DNA of 64,000 nucleotides from Paracidovorax avenae (GTDB taxonomy: Bacteria; Pseudomonadota; Gammaproteobacteria; Burkholderiales; Burkholderiaceae_C). The stretch lies in NCBI RefSeq assembly GCF_040892545.1, contig NZ_CP156079.1:1-64000 (forward strand), in the 5' to 3' direction. Positions 55,609-64,000 of this stretch are shown here, piece by piece. The stretch's first letter is position 1; every line of letters begins with the position of its first letter. The position numbers were made by a program, and so were the translations under genes. Under the pieces are notes generated by a model that saw nothing but the letters and a program-made list of their open reading frames with translations, had not been told where the DNA came from and searched no databases.

Positions 55609-56336
55609 ACTGCAGCCTTTCCTTTTCGCAGCAATGGTAACACGTAGTCGAGTTTTCTTGCATAATCGGGATCACCGCCACCGTTATATCTTTGCGCCAC
55701 CATCTGGGTTGATAAAGTCCGCCAGCTTTTTATGGTTCTCTGGATTGATGATTTTTGGTATGTCAGCACTTGTCCGGGTCGCAGGAGCAAGATGTTTGGA
55801 TTCAATTTTTGTATTGTCTCCACCGTGCTGCCATTTTTTCTTGCGATCTTCTCGAAGCTGTCTCCCGGCTTGACGACAACTTCGTAGTATTTTTCATCTG
55901 AACTCGGCAGGTTGCGGTATTCGTAATTTCCCATCTTCATCAGCAAATAACCTATTCCTGCACGTAGGTTATATTGAGGGATTGTTCTGACCGTATTTGA
56001 CGTCAATTTAGATTTCCAGTTGGGTGGCAATATCAAATCGCCGCCTTCATCCCCGCTGAGAAGCGAGGCCATTCCAGGGTCTCCAGCGACACCGATCTGC
56101 ATTGGTTTTATTTTCCATTCTGGACTGTTTGCACCAGTTTCTACCCAAACCATCGATTTGATTAAATACCAATCCAAGGGTATATAGCCCGCCACACCGG
56201 AAAGGTGTTGGTTGTATTCATTGACGGCCAACTGGATCTCGCAATCCCAGTCGTTCCAGCGAACATCCTGGACAGCTTTGTCGATGCCCTCTTGCCACTT
56301 CTCGAATCCCGTCTTCTTGCGTCCTTGCTCTGCCAT
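55596..56336 (-). CDS. Lysozyme-like LysM protein, putative peptidoglycan-cutting effector
   Basis: 246 residues, no signal peptide. Residues about 35-140 look like a lytic-transglycosylase/lysozyme fold with the likely catalytic glutamate in SMVWVETGAN (Glu66), the following WKIKPMQIG segment and a YNLRAGIGYL helix. A LysM peptidoglycan-binding repeat lies at about 150-193 (YEVVVKPGDSFEKIARKNGS, LNPNILLLRPGQVL). ATG 56336 has GGAGAGGG upstream. Low GC compared with neighbours. With the overlapping LprI-type gene it forms an enzyme/inhibitor pair; secretion route unknown, type VI possible. Confidence 0.8.
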   Translation of the reverse strand: MAEQGRKKTGFEKWQEGIDKAVQDVRWNDWDCEIQLAVNEYNQHLSGVAGYIPLDWYLIKSMVWVETGANSPEWKIKPMQIGVAGDPGMASLLSGDEGGDLILPPNWKSKLTSNTVRTIPQYNLRAGIGYLLMKMGNYEYRNLPSSDEKYYEVVVKPGDSFEKIARKNGSTVETIQKLNPNILLLRPGQVLTYQKSSIQRTIKSWRTLSTQMVAQRYNGGGDPDYARKLDYVLPLLRKGKAAVCEK

Positions 56337-56639
56337 CAAAGCCCTCTCCGTCTTATGCCGTTGTTTACGTTTGCTCTACTCGCACCGCTATGCTGGGTTG
56401 AAGATAACGTGAACGTGCCGTGCAATTACGTAACTTCTATTCATGCTTTGCATAAGTTAGAGGAGGGTTCGAAACGCGCAGGCGTTGGATAGAGGTATGG
56501 CGCATGGTCTAGGTCGCGCTGGTGTCGCCGACCTGCACTGCTGGACACCGCGAGCATCGCCATGCCATTCAGCAAGACCTTTCCCGAGAGTCTTATGGAG
56601 TCTATAGTTGCTCGGAAGCCCCTCACCAGCGGTGGCTAC

Positions 56640-57009
56640 GATGCGATGCCGTGCTCACGTAGGGGCGAGCGCATTTGTCTTCGATCAGTGAGTTCGATGT
56701 GCGCATCAAGATCATGTCGCAGACTTAGCCCAGTATGCACGCTTGCTGGCTGCAAAATCTAACGGCCGACTCAAGAAGTTCTATGGATATTTAATCGGGT
56801 GCAAAATTGATCCGTCCAGGATGATGCCTGAGTACAAGCGATTTCCGAACGGAAAAGGATTCTTTAGCACGTCACAACTTGTCGACTACGAAACCGACCG
56901 AAGGTATGGGGAGTTGTACAGCGAGGTGCTGCTATATGAGCACTTCATTGAGAGAGCAGCAATGAGACTGCGAGTCTACAAAGACAAGCTGAAGGTCCAA
57001 CTGGACTAA
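56640..57009 (+). pseudogene. Remnant of a larger gene (3' end, frameshifted)
   Basis: A reading frame to 57009 ends LLYEHFIERAAMRLRVYKDK and continues open upstream to HVADLAQYARLLAAKSNGRL without a proper start. A neighbouring frame supplies the preceding ISEFDVRIK, so the two join only with a frameshift near 56705. The remainder of the gene is absent. It looks like the C-terminus of a large ATP-binding protein, but I cannot name the family with confidence. Lower GC than its surroundings, like the lysozyme pair beside it. Confidence 0.6.
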
Positions 57010-57051
57010 TCTCTGGGACCTTTGGTGGGAGGTTTCCTAATTGCTAGAGTC

Positions 57052-57099
57052 AAAAAAAAGGCCTTTCCCGCGGACTTTCCTCCGCGTGAACAGGCCTTT
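57052..57099 (-). terminator. Intrinsic terminator after the efflux operon
   Basis: Read on the minus strand: AGGCCT pairs with AGGCCT around an inner stem CGCGGA-GGAAAG-TCCGCG, followed by eight T residues. It lies just beyond the stop of the RND transporter gene. Confidence 0.85.
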
Positions 57100-57116
57100 C
57101 GTGCCGGCAAACAGTC

Positions 57117-60100
57117 TTACGCGAGCGCGCCGGGTTCCTGCCCCTTCTTCGGCCCGAACCACGCCACGTACAGCGCCGGCAGCACCACCAGCGTGAGCAG
57201 CGTGGCCGTCACCAGCCCGCCGATCACCACGATGGCCAGGGGGCGCTGTGTTTCCGAGCCGATCTCGTGCGACAGCGCCATGGGCAACAGGCCCAGCATG
57301 GCGAGCAGGGCGGTCATGAGCACGGTGCGCAGGCGCTGCATGGAGCCCTGGCGCACGGCCTCGACCACGCTGGCGCCGCCGGCCTGCAGCTGCTGGAACA
57401 CCGAGAGCATCACCACGCCGTTGAGCACGGCCTGCCCCGAGAGCGCGATGAAGCCGATGGCGGCCGACACCGACAGCGGGATGCCGAACGCCCAGAGCGC
57501 CACGAAGCCGCCGATGAGCGCCAGGGGCACGTTCAGCAGGATCAGCGAGGCCATCTTGACCGACTTGAAGGCATCGAACAGCAGCACGAAGATCAGGAGC
57601 AGCGAGATGGGCACGACCACCGAGAGGCGCTTCATGGCGCGTTCCTGGTTCTCGAATTCGCCCGACCAGTTGACCTGGTAGTTGTCCGGGATCTTCACGT
57701 TCTTCTCGACGCGGGCCTTCATGTCGGCCACCACCGAGCCCATGTCGCGCCCGGCGATGAAGATGCCGATGGCCGTGGTGCGGCGGCCGGCCTCGCGGGC
57801 GATGTTCATGGCGCCCGAGCTTTCGCGGATCTTCGCGACGTCGCCCAGCTGCACGTAGCCGCCGTCCGGCGTGGCGATGGGCGTGCGCGGCAGGTTGGCG
57901 ATGGTGCGCTCGTCCGAGGGCAGGCGCACGGCCACGGCGAACTTGCGCTCGCCTTCCCAGAGGTTGGTGGCGGCCTTGCCGGCGAGCGCGGCCTCGATCA
58001 CGTCCTGGATGTCGCTCACGTTGAGGCCGTAGCGCGCGGCGCGGTCGCGGTCGATGTCGATCAGCAGCTGCGGCACCTGGCCTTCGCGGTCGATCTCGGC
58101 GCGGGCCACGCCCTGTACCTGCTTGACCTCTCGGGCGATCTCTTCCGTGATGCGCTTCATCTCGACGAGATCGTCACCGGCCAGCTTGATCACGATCTGG
58201 CCCTTGATCTGCGAGATCGATTCGAGCACGTTGTCGCGGATGGGCTGCGAGAACGCCGGGTCGATGCCGGGGATGGCCGAGAGCGCGCGGCCCATCTCCT
58301 CGGTGATCTTCGCGCGTGTCATGCCGGGGCGCCACTGGTCCTCGGGTTTCATGTCCACGAAGATCTCGGCCATGGAGATGGTCTTGGGGTCGGTGCCGTC
58401 CTCGGGCTGGCCGGCCTTGGAGACGGTGGTACGCACCTCGGGTACCGAGAGCAGCGCCTTGCGCGCCATGCGCAGGATGCGAGAGGCCTCGGCGGTGGAG
58501 ACGTTGGGCGAGAGGCTGAAGTTCACCCAGGTCGTGCCCTCGTCCAGTTCCGGCAGGAATTCCGAGCCCAGGCGCGAGGCCGCCACCATGGCCACGCCGA
58601 ACACGGCCAGCGCGATGATGACCACCGTGCGGCGGCGCTCCAGCGCCCAGTCCAGCACCGGAGCGTAGAGGCTCTTGGCACGCGTGACCACGCGGTTGTC
58701 GCCGTGCGGCAGCTTGCGGCGCAGCAGCCAGTAGGCCAGCAGCGGCACCAGGGTGAGCGAGAAGATCAGCGAGCCGATGAGGGCGGTGGTGACCGACAGC
58801 GCCATGGGCTGGAAGATGCGGCCTTCGTGGCGCTGCAGCGCGAAGATGGGGATGTGCGCCGCGATGATGATGAGCATCGAGAACAGCGTGGGCCGGCCGA
58901 CTTCGCCCGCGGCCTCGATGATGGTGTCGCGCCGGTCGCGGTCGTCCATGTCCTCGCCGCGTTCGGCCAGGCGGTGCATGATGTTCTCGATCACGATCAC
59001 CGCGCCGTCCACGATGATGCCGAAGTCCATCGCACCCAGGCTCAGCAGGTTGGCCGGCACGCCCATGATCTTCAGGCCCATGAAGGTGGAGAGCAGGGCG
59101 AGCGGGATGATGACCACCACGGCCAGGCTGGCGCGCAGGTTCGACAGGAAGATGTAGAGCACCAGCGAGACCAGCAGCGCGCCTTCGACGAGGTTGTGGA
59201 AGACGGTGGTGAGGGTCTTGTCCATCAGCCAGGTGCGGTCGTAGAAGGGCACGATCTGCACGCCCGGCGGCAGGCCGCGCTGGTTCAGCTGGGCGATCTT
59301 GTCCTTCACGCCCTTGAGCACCACGCTCGGGTTCTCGCCTTTGCGCATCACCACGATGCCGGTGACGATGTCGTCGTCCTGGTCCTGGCCCACCACGCCG
59401 AGCTGCGGCACGGCGCCGATGCGCACCTGGGCGATGTCGCGGATCAGCACGGGCGTGCCGCCGCGCGAGGCGACGACGATGCGGCCGATGTCCTCGGCCG
59501 AGCGCAGCAGGCCCAGTCCGCGGATGGTGTACTGCTGCGCGCCCTGCGCCACGTAGCTGCCGCCGGCGTTGGCGTTGCCGCGGCCCAGCACGTCCAGCAG
59601 GTTCTGGAAGCTCACCTTGTACGCGCGCAGCTTGTCCATGTCGGGCTGCACCTCGTACTGCTTGATGGCGCCGCCCATGGCCACCACGTCGGCCACGCCG
59701 GGCACCTGGCGCAGCGCGCGTTCGACGGTCCAGTCCTCGATGGTGCGGATCTCGGTGGTGGTGAGGCCGTCGCCCTTGAGGCGGTAGCGCATGATCTCGC
59801 CCACCGGCGTGGCGTTGGGCGCGATCTCGGCCTGTACGCCCTGGGGCAGATCGACGGTCGAAAGCCGCTCGGCCACCTGCTGGCGCACGATGTTCACGTT
59901 GGCCGCATCGTCGTATGTGACCACGGTGAACGACAGCCCGAACTGCGTATGCGAGAACACGCGGATGGAGTTCGGCAGGCCGGCCAGGGCGGTCTCGATG
60001 GGCAGCGTGACCTGCTTTTCCACTTCCTCCGGCGCGCGGCCGGGAAAGAGGGCGATCACGGTGACCTGGGTGTCGGTGACATCCGGGAAGGCTTCCACCG

Positions 60101-60200
60101 ACAGGTTCTTGAAGGCGATCACGCCCGCGAGCGCGAACAGCAGCACGCCCAGGATGATGAACAGGGGCTGGTGCAGCGCGTAGTGGATGAGACGCTTCAT
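57117..60200 (-). CDS. czcA: Heavy-metal efflux RND transporter, CzcA/CusA type
   Basis: 1027 residues, the inner-membrane proton-driven pump of a tripartite metal exporter. HME-RND signature DFGIIVDGAVIVIEN with the two aspartates at 392-399; 12 hydrophobic helices in two halves each with a large periplasmic loop. LSVEAFPDVTDTQVTV at the N-terminus is typical of CzcA/CusA. The metal cannot be fixed: CusA-type methionine triads are not obvious, which favours divalent metals. Start overlaps the czcB stop by four bases (ATGA). Confidence 0.95.
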   Translation of the reverse strand: MKRLIHYALHQPLFIILGVLLFALAGVIAFKNLSVEAFPDVTDTQVTVIALFPGRAPEEVEKQVTLPIETALAGLPNSIRVFSHTQFGLSFTVVTYDDAANVNIVRQQVAERLSTVDLPQGVQAEIAPNATPVGEIMRYRLKGDGLTTTEIRTIEDWTVERALRQVPGVADVVAMGGAIKQYEVQPDMDKLRAYKVSFQNLLDVLGRGNANAGGSYVAQGAQQYTIRGLGLLRSAEDIGRIVVASRGGTPVLIRDIAQVRIGAVPQLGVVGQDQDDDIVTGIVVMRKGENPSVVLKGVKDKIAQLNQRGLPPGVQIVPFYDRTWLMDKTLTTVFHNLVEGALLVSLVLYIFLSNLRASLAVVVIIPLALLSTFMGLKIMGVPANLLSLGAMDFGIIVDGAVIVIENIMHRLAERGEDMDDRDRRDTIIEAAGEVGRPTLFSMLIIIAAHIPIFALQRHEGRIFQPMALSVTTALIGSLIFSLTLVPLLAYWLLRRKLPHGDNRVVTRAKSLYAPVLDWALERRRTVVIIALAVFGVAMVAASRLGSEFLPELDEGTTWVNFSLSPNVSTAEASRILRMARKALLSVPEVRTTVSKAGQPEDGTDPKTISMAEIFVDMKPEDQWRPGMTRAKITEEMGRALSAIPGIDPAFSQPIRDNVLESISQIKGQIVIKLAGDDLVEMKRITEEIAREVKQVQGVARAEIDREGQVPQLLIDIDRDRAARYGLNVSDIQDVIEAALAGKAATNLWEGERKFAVAVRLPSDERTIANLPRTPIATPDGGYVQLGDVAKIRESSGAMNIAREAGRRTTAIGIFIAGRDMGSVVADMKARVEKNVKIPDNYQVNWSGEFENQERAMKRLSVVVPISLLLIFVLLFDAFKSVKMASLILLNVPLALIGGFVALWAFGIPLSVSAAIGFIALSGQAVLNGVVMLSVFQQLQAGGASVVEAVRQGSMQRLRTVLMTALLAMLGLLPMALSHEIGSETQRPLAIVVIGGLVTATLLTLVVLPALYVAWFGPKKGQEPGALA

Positions 60201-61408
60201 GGGGTCTCTTTCTTCGCGGTGGCGGCGTCTTCGGCCATGGACTGGAACTGTCGCGCCAGCAGCAGCGCGTTCTGGTTCACCACAGCTTCGCCGGGCTGCA
60301 GGCCGGCGGAAACGAGCACCTCGGCCGGGCCTTCATGGGCCAGTTCGACCTTGCGCGGCTCGAACACGCCGGATTCGCGGCGCACGAAGATGAGGTGCTG
60401 CGTGCCGTCCAGCACGATGGCGCTGGCGGGCACCACCACGCCGCCGGCGCGGCTTTCCTGCACGCGGGCGGTGGCCAGCATCTCGGCTTTCAGGCGGCGG
60501 TCGGCGTTGGGCACCACGCCCCGCACCTTGATCGTGCGCGTGCCCGGATCGATGGCATCGGCCGTGGCCGTGACCTTGCCGGCGAAGGTGGCGCCGGGGT
60601 AGGCCGGCACCTGCAGCGTGATCGGGTCGCCGGGACGCAGCGAGGAAAGGTCGGTTTCGCGCGCGTCGATCTGCACCCAGAGGGAGGTCGGGTCGGTCAC
60701 CACGAAGAGCGCCGGGCCGGACTGGTCGGGCCGCACTTCCTGGCCGGGGTTGAGGTTGCGCTCGACCACCACGCCGCCGATGCCGGTGGAGAGGGCCAGT
60801 TGCTGGTTCACGCCGCTGGCGCTGCCGTAGAGGCGCGTACGGGCCGCGGCGCGGGCCACTTCGGCCTGGGCTCCGGCGGCGTCGGCCTCGGCCTGCTCCA
60901 GGTCCTTGCGGGCGATGATGCCGGCCTCGAACAGCTCGCGCTGGCGCTTGAGCGATTGCTGCGCCAGCGATTGCCCGGCCTGGGCCTTGGCGGTGTCGGC
61001 CTGAGCCTGGCCGAAATCGGGCGAGGCCAGCAGGGCGAGCGGCGCGCCGGCCTTGACCGATTGGCCCAGGTCGGCCTGGATGGCGGTCACGCGGCCGGCG
61101 AAGGCGGGGTAGATGCGCTGGGTGCGCTCTTCGTTCCACACCAGGCGGGCGGGCAGGTCCACCGCCACGTCCTTGGCGGCACGGGCTTCCACGGTGCCCA
61201 GCAGGGCGAGCTGCGGATGGCCGGACGGAAAGCGCAGCTGGCCGGCCTGCATCACGGGCGGGGCGGGTTCGGGCGGCGCGGCGGCGGCTTCCGCACCGGA
61301 CTTGCCGCAGCCGGGCAGCAGCGCGCAGGCGGCGCCGAGCGCGGCCAGGGCCAGCAGGCCGCGCGCGGAAGGACGCCGCGCGGGAAGGGAGAGAAGGGGA
61401 GCCATCAT
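60197..61408 (-). CDS. czcB: Efflux periplasmic adaptor, CzcB type (lipoprotein)
   Basis: 403 residues, membrane-fusion protein linking pump and outer-membrane channel. The N-terminal signal has a lipobox-like LLPGCGKS. A barrel-sandwich half motif (RIYPAFAGRVTAIQADLGQS), a long helical hairpin (about 140-200), the second half (GGVVVERNLNPGQEV) and a beta-barrel follow in order. ATG at 61408, or one codon later. No His-rich metal-binding N-terminal tail is present, unlike classic CzcB. Confidence 0.92.
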   Translation of the reverse strand: MMAPLLSLPARRPSARGLLALAALGAACALLPGCGKSGAEAAAAPPEPAPPVMQAGQLRFPSGHPQLALLGTVEARAAKDVAVDLPARLVWNEERTQRIYPAFAGRVTAIQADLGQSVKAGAPLALLASPDFGQAQADTAKAQAGQSLAQQSLKRQRELFEAGIIARKDLEQAEADAAGAQAEVARAAARTRLYGSASGVNQQLALSTGIGGVVVERNLNPGQEVRPDQSGPALFVVTDPTSLWVQIDARETDLSSLRPGDPITLQVPAYPGATFAGKVTATADAIDPGTRTIKVRGVVPNADRRLKAEMLATARVQESRAGGVVVPASAIVLDGTQHLIFVRRESGVFEPRKVELAHEGPAEVLVSAGLQPGEAVVNQNALLLARQFQSMAEDAATAKKETP

Positions 61409-61480
61409 GGTCGGGAGGTCCGGAAAGGAATGCAGTGGAAAGCGGGAGGGCTGGGTGGTGGCGCGGCGGTCAGGCCGGGG

Positions 61481-62866
61481 TCAGGGCGTGCCGGTGAGCA
61501 GCTGCGGGCGGGTGCGCAGCAGCCAGGCACCGCGCGCCTTGGCGTAGTCGGCGCGGGCGGCCAGCGCGTCCAGCAGCGTGGCGCGCAGGGTGCGCTGTGC
61601 GTCCAGCAGGTCCGTGAGGGCGATGGCGCCCTTGCGGTAGGCCAGCTCGGCGCTGTCGGCCACCTGGCGTGCACGGGGCAGCACGCCCTGGTCGTAGTCG
61701 GCAGCGCGGCGGGCGGCGCTCTCCTGCGTCTGGCGCAGGCGCTGCAGGTCCAGCAGGGCCAGCCGGCGCGTGTTGTCCAGCGCATCCTGCGCCTTGGCGT
61801 AGTCGGCCTGGGCGCGGCCGATCTCGCCCTGGTACTGGTAGCCCCACTGCAGCGGGATCTGTACGCGCAGTTCGACCTGCCGGGTCGAAGTGCCGGGGAA
61901 ATGGTCGATGGAGGCGCCCACCGTCCAGTCGGACTTGCGCAGGGCGTTGGCGCCGTCCAGCGCGGCCTGGGCAGCCTGGGCGCGCGCCAGGGCGGCGCGC
62001 ACGTCGGCGCGGGTTTCGGCCCAGGCGGCCAGGTCGGCATCGGTGGCGGGCGGGTCGCCGGCCAGGGTGGGCCAGGGCGTGTCCACGGCCTGCAGGCGGC
62101 TGCCGGTGCTGCCCGTGACCTGGGCCAGCGCCAGTGCGGCGTCGTCCCGGGCCTGCTCGGCCGCGCGCGTGTCGGCACGGGCGCGTTCGGCCTCGATGCG
62201 GGTGCGCGAGGCATCCTGCACCGAGAGATCGCCCGCCTTCACGCGGCGCTCGGCCATGCCGGCCACGTCGGCCAGGCTGCGCTCGATGGCGGCGACCTCG
62301 GCGAGGCGGTCCTGCGCGGCCAGCAGGTCGTAGTAGGCCCCCAGGGCGGCCTGCAACTGCTGGACCTGCGTGTCTTCCACGTCGGCTTCCGCGGCGTTGG
62401 CCGTGCTCTCGGCCGCCTTCTTGCGCAGCGCGCGCTTGTCGCCGCGCTCCCAGGTCCAGTCGATGCCGACGGACTTGTCGATGCGCTTGCGCGTGAGCAC
62501 GTTGCCCGGGCCGGGGCCGTGTTGCAGGTCGATGGAGCTGGCCTTGGTGGTCAGGGAGGGCAGGGGCGCATGGTCGGCGCTGAGCACGTCGGCGCGCGCG
62601 CCGGCCAGTTCCTGCCGGGCCTGGTTGACTTCGCTGTTGTCGCGGGCGGCGGCCAGGGCCTGGGAGAGCGTCCAGCCAGTGCCGCGCGGGGCGGCCGCCG
62701 TGGCAGGCGCGGGAGCGGGCCGGGAGGATGCGGGCATGGCCGCCGTGGCCTGGGCCTGGGCCGGGTGCGGCCCGGCCAGCCAGGCGCCGCCGCAGGCCAG
62801 GAGGCCGGCCGCGATCCGCAGTGCGGTGCCGCTGCGCAGGGAAAGGGAGGGGGGATTGGAACGCAT
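61481..62866 (-). CDS. czcC: Outer-membrane efflux channel, CzcC/TolC type
   Basis: 461 residues. The signal peptide ends near AGPHPAQAQA, followed by two outer-membrane-efflux-protein repeats rich in long Ala/Arg helices (GWTLSQALAAARDNSEVNQA; ALGAYYDLLAAQDRLAEVAA; RQTQESAARRAADYDQGVLP). ATG 62866 is chosen over a longer frame. First gene of the czcCBA unit; 72 bases separate it from czcB. The response regulator gene starts divergently 159 bases away. Confidence 0.92.
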   Translation of the reverse strand: MRSNPPSLSLRSGTALRIAAGLLACGGAWLAGPHPAQAQATAAMPASSRPAPAPATAAAPRGTGWTLSQALAAARDNSEVNQARQELAGARADVLSADHAPLPSLTTKASSIDLQHGPGPGNVLTRKRIDKSVGIDWTWERGDKRALRKKAAESTANAAEADVEDTQVQQLQAALGAYYDLLAAQDRLAEVAAIERSLADVAGMAERRVKAGDLSVQDASRTRIEAERARADTRAAEQARDDAALALAQVTGSTGSRLQAVDTPWPTLAGDPPATDADLAAWAETRADVRAALARAQAAQAALDGANALRKSDWTVGASIDHFPGTSTRQVELRVQIPLQWGYQYQGEIGRAQADYAKAQDALDNTRRLALLDLQRLRQTQESAARRAADYDQGVLPRARQVADSAELAYRKGAIALTDLLDAQRTLRATLLDALAARADYAKARGAWLLRTRPQLLTGTP

Positions 62867-63024
62867 GCCCTGTTTATCGGCGTGCGAGCCTGACCACGGC
62901 CTGACCTGGCGTGCCGCCGGGCCCCGGGCGCGACACAATGCGGCTTGTGCGCCACGGTGCGGCTAGCCGTACCCGGGCGGGGCTTTTTTTCCTTCTCTTT
63001 TCTCCTTCCTTCTCTGGTGCAGCC

Positions 63025-63738
63025 ATGCGGATTCTCGTAGTCGAAGACGATGCCGTGCTGCGCGGCGTGATGCAGCGCAGCCTGGCCGACGCCGGCCACC
63101 GCGTGGACGTGGCCGCCACGCTGGCCGAGGCCGACCATTTCTGGAAGGTGCAGCCCTTCGACGCGGTGCTGCTGGACCTGAACCTGCCGCAGGATGCCGC
63201 CCATGCCAGCCCGGTGGGCAGCGGCCTGGCCGTGCTGCGCGCCGCCCGCGCGCGGGGCGACCGCACGCCGGTGCTGGTGCTCACCGCCCGCGACCGCACC
63301 GAGGAGCGCATCGCCGGCCTGGATGCGGGCGCCGACGACTACCTGGGCAAGCCCTTCGACCTGGCCGAGGTGGAGGCCCGGCTGCGCGCCCTGGTGCGCC
63401 GCACGCAGGGCACGGACGACCGCACCAGCGCCGGCACGCTGGTGCTGGACCGGCGGGCGCGCCGCTTCACCCTGCATGGCCAGCCCTTCGAGTTGCCCGC
63501 ACGCGAATTCGAGGTGCTGTGGGAGCTGATGACCCCGCCCGGGCGGGTGGTGAGCAAGCGCAGCCTGTCGGACAAGCTGTCGGACTTCGACGACATGCTG
63601 GGCGACAACGCGCTGGAAGCCTTCATCTCTCGCCTGCGCAAGAAGCTGCAGGGCAGCGGCGCCGGCATCCGCACGCTGCGCGGGCTGGGCTACATGCTGG
63701 AGGCGGCCGACGCCGCGGCGACGGAAGGAGACGCATGA
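63025..63738 (+). CDS. OmpR-type response regulator
   Basis: 237 residues. The receiver domain MRILVVEDDAVLRG has the acidic pocket, the phosphorylated Asp in VLLDLNLPQ, Thr in LVLTARD and Lys in DDYLGKPFD. The C-terminal winged helix reads GTLVLDRRARRFTLHGQPFE, EVLWELMTPPGRVVSK, SRLRKKL and IRTLRGLGYML. A small insert (AAHASPVGSG) lies after the phospho-Asp loop. Divergent from czcCBA and overlapping the next kinase gene, so probably a metal-responsive two-component system. Confidence 0.94.
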   Translation: MRILVVEDDAVLRGVMQRSLADAGHRVDVAATLAEADHFWKVQPFDAVLLDLNLPQDAAHASPVGSGLAVLRAARARGDRTPVLVLTARDRTEERIAGLDAGADDYLGKPFDLAEVEARLRALVRRTQGTDDRTSAGTLVLDRRARRFTLHGQPFELPAREFEVLWELMTPPGRVVSKRSLSDKLSDFDDMLGDNALEAFISRLRKKLQGSGAGIRTLRGLGYMLEAADAAATEGDA

Positions 63739-64000
63739 GCGGCGATACGCCTGCCGCGCCCCCGCCACAGAGGCCGGCGCCCTCGCCGCCCTCGCTGCGT
63801 GCGCGCCTGCTGCGCCACGTGCTGGTGCCGCTGGCGCTCACATGGTTCGCGGGCACGGCCATTTCGGTGCTGGTGGCCAACGGCTTCACGCAGCGCGCCT
63901 TCGACCGGGCGCTGCTGGACGATGCCTATGCGATTGCGGCCAATGTGCGGATCAAGGGCGGGGCGCTGGACCTGGCGCTCAGTTCGCGCGAACTCAAGTC
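63735..64000 (+). CDS. Sensor histidine kinase (N-terminal part, runs off the window)
   Basis: 88 visible codons. ATG 63735 overlaps the response regulator stop by four bases (ATGA). After a Pro-rich tail, a hydrophobic segment (HVLVPLALTWFAGTAISVLV) is a first transmembrane helix, followed by FDRALLDDAYAIAANVRIKG, typical of the periplasmic 2CSK_N-type sensor of metal-responsive kinases. The kinase core is outside the window. Confidence 0.85.
   Translation, partial: MSGDTPAAPPPQRPAPSPPSLRARLLRHVLVPLALTWFAGTAISVLVANGFTQRAFDRALLDDAYAIAANVRIKGGALDLALSSRELK

Noticed and set aside
57267..60602. Long open frame on the plus strand opposite the RND transporter
   Set aside because: Antisense shadow: His/Asp-rich repetitive translation, no ribosome site, while the minus strand encodes a full-length transporter.

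Overview
The window is high-GC bacterial chromosome opening inside dnaA, followed by dnaN and gyrB. The protein families and composition (DnaA/DnaN/GyrB, long-form LeuA, DUF3297, heavy-metal RND efflux, RdgC) fit a betaproteobacterium of the Burkholderiales, most likely Comamonadaceae close to Acidovorax/Paracidovorax. This is recognition from memory, not a database match.

Layout. 0-5.4 kb: dnaA (5' end outside the window), dnaN, gyrB. 5.4-14.6 kb: a defence block with an Mrr-like restriction protein and, on the minus strand, a type I restriction-modification locus in the order hsdR, SHOCT-domain protein, hsdM, MNT nucleotidyltransferase, HEPN protein, hsdS, unknown gene. 14.7-21.9 kb: an RNA-repair locus. 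rtcR is divergent from a canonical sigma-54 promoter that drives rsr (Ro60/TROVE), then a 0.5-kb array that I read as four tandem Y-RNA genes carrying tRNA-like modules, then rtcB, an RlaP-type nucleotidyltransferase and rtcA. 21.9-32.3 kb: housekeeping and stress genes, including a threonine-type leader peptide and attenuator before homoserine dehydrogenase, dinG, a DEDDh exonuclease, a MocR regulator and a LysR regulator. 32.4-36.1 kb: a leucine leader peptide before leuA, an NlpC/P60 lipoprotein and a DAHP synthase. 36.4-40.9 kb: one 1499-residue PAS/GAF/GGDEF/EAL protein.

40.9-41.9 kb is a 1.06-kb gap between convergent genes. It holds two spaced copies of an origin-like arrangement (AT-rich box, DnaA-trio triplets, GC-rich spacer, DnaA box) with identical internal spacing. 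41.9-50.1 kb: pagL, a Spy-like protein, rdgC, a fused SpmA/SpmB-type membrane protein, DUF3297, a BPSL0067/STY0301 pair (putative amidase effector and immunity protein), a thiolase and an AlbA_2/Schlafen-like protein. 50.2-53.3 kb: a copper module (cueR and copZ divergent from copA). 53.4-55.1 kb: a chemoreceptor. 55.1-57.0 kb: an AT-richer patch with a lysozyme/LysM protein overlapping an LprI-type lysozyme-inhibitor gene, then a decayed gene. 57.1-64.0 kb: czcCBA-type metal efflux on the minus strand, divergent from an OmpR-type response regulator and the start of its sensor kinase.

How the genes work together. RtcR probably senses broken RNA ends through its CARF domain and activates the sigma-54 promoter, producing the Ro protein, its Y RNAs and the RtcB/RlaP/RtcA end-processing enzymes as one unit. 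The two leader peptides point to attenuation of hom by threonine/isoleucine codons and of leuA by leucine codons. The most unusual material is the Y-RNA array, the duplicated origin-like element, the HEPN/MNT pair inside the type I locus, and the lysozyme/inhibitor gene pair.
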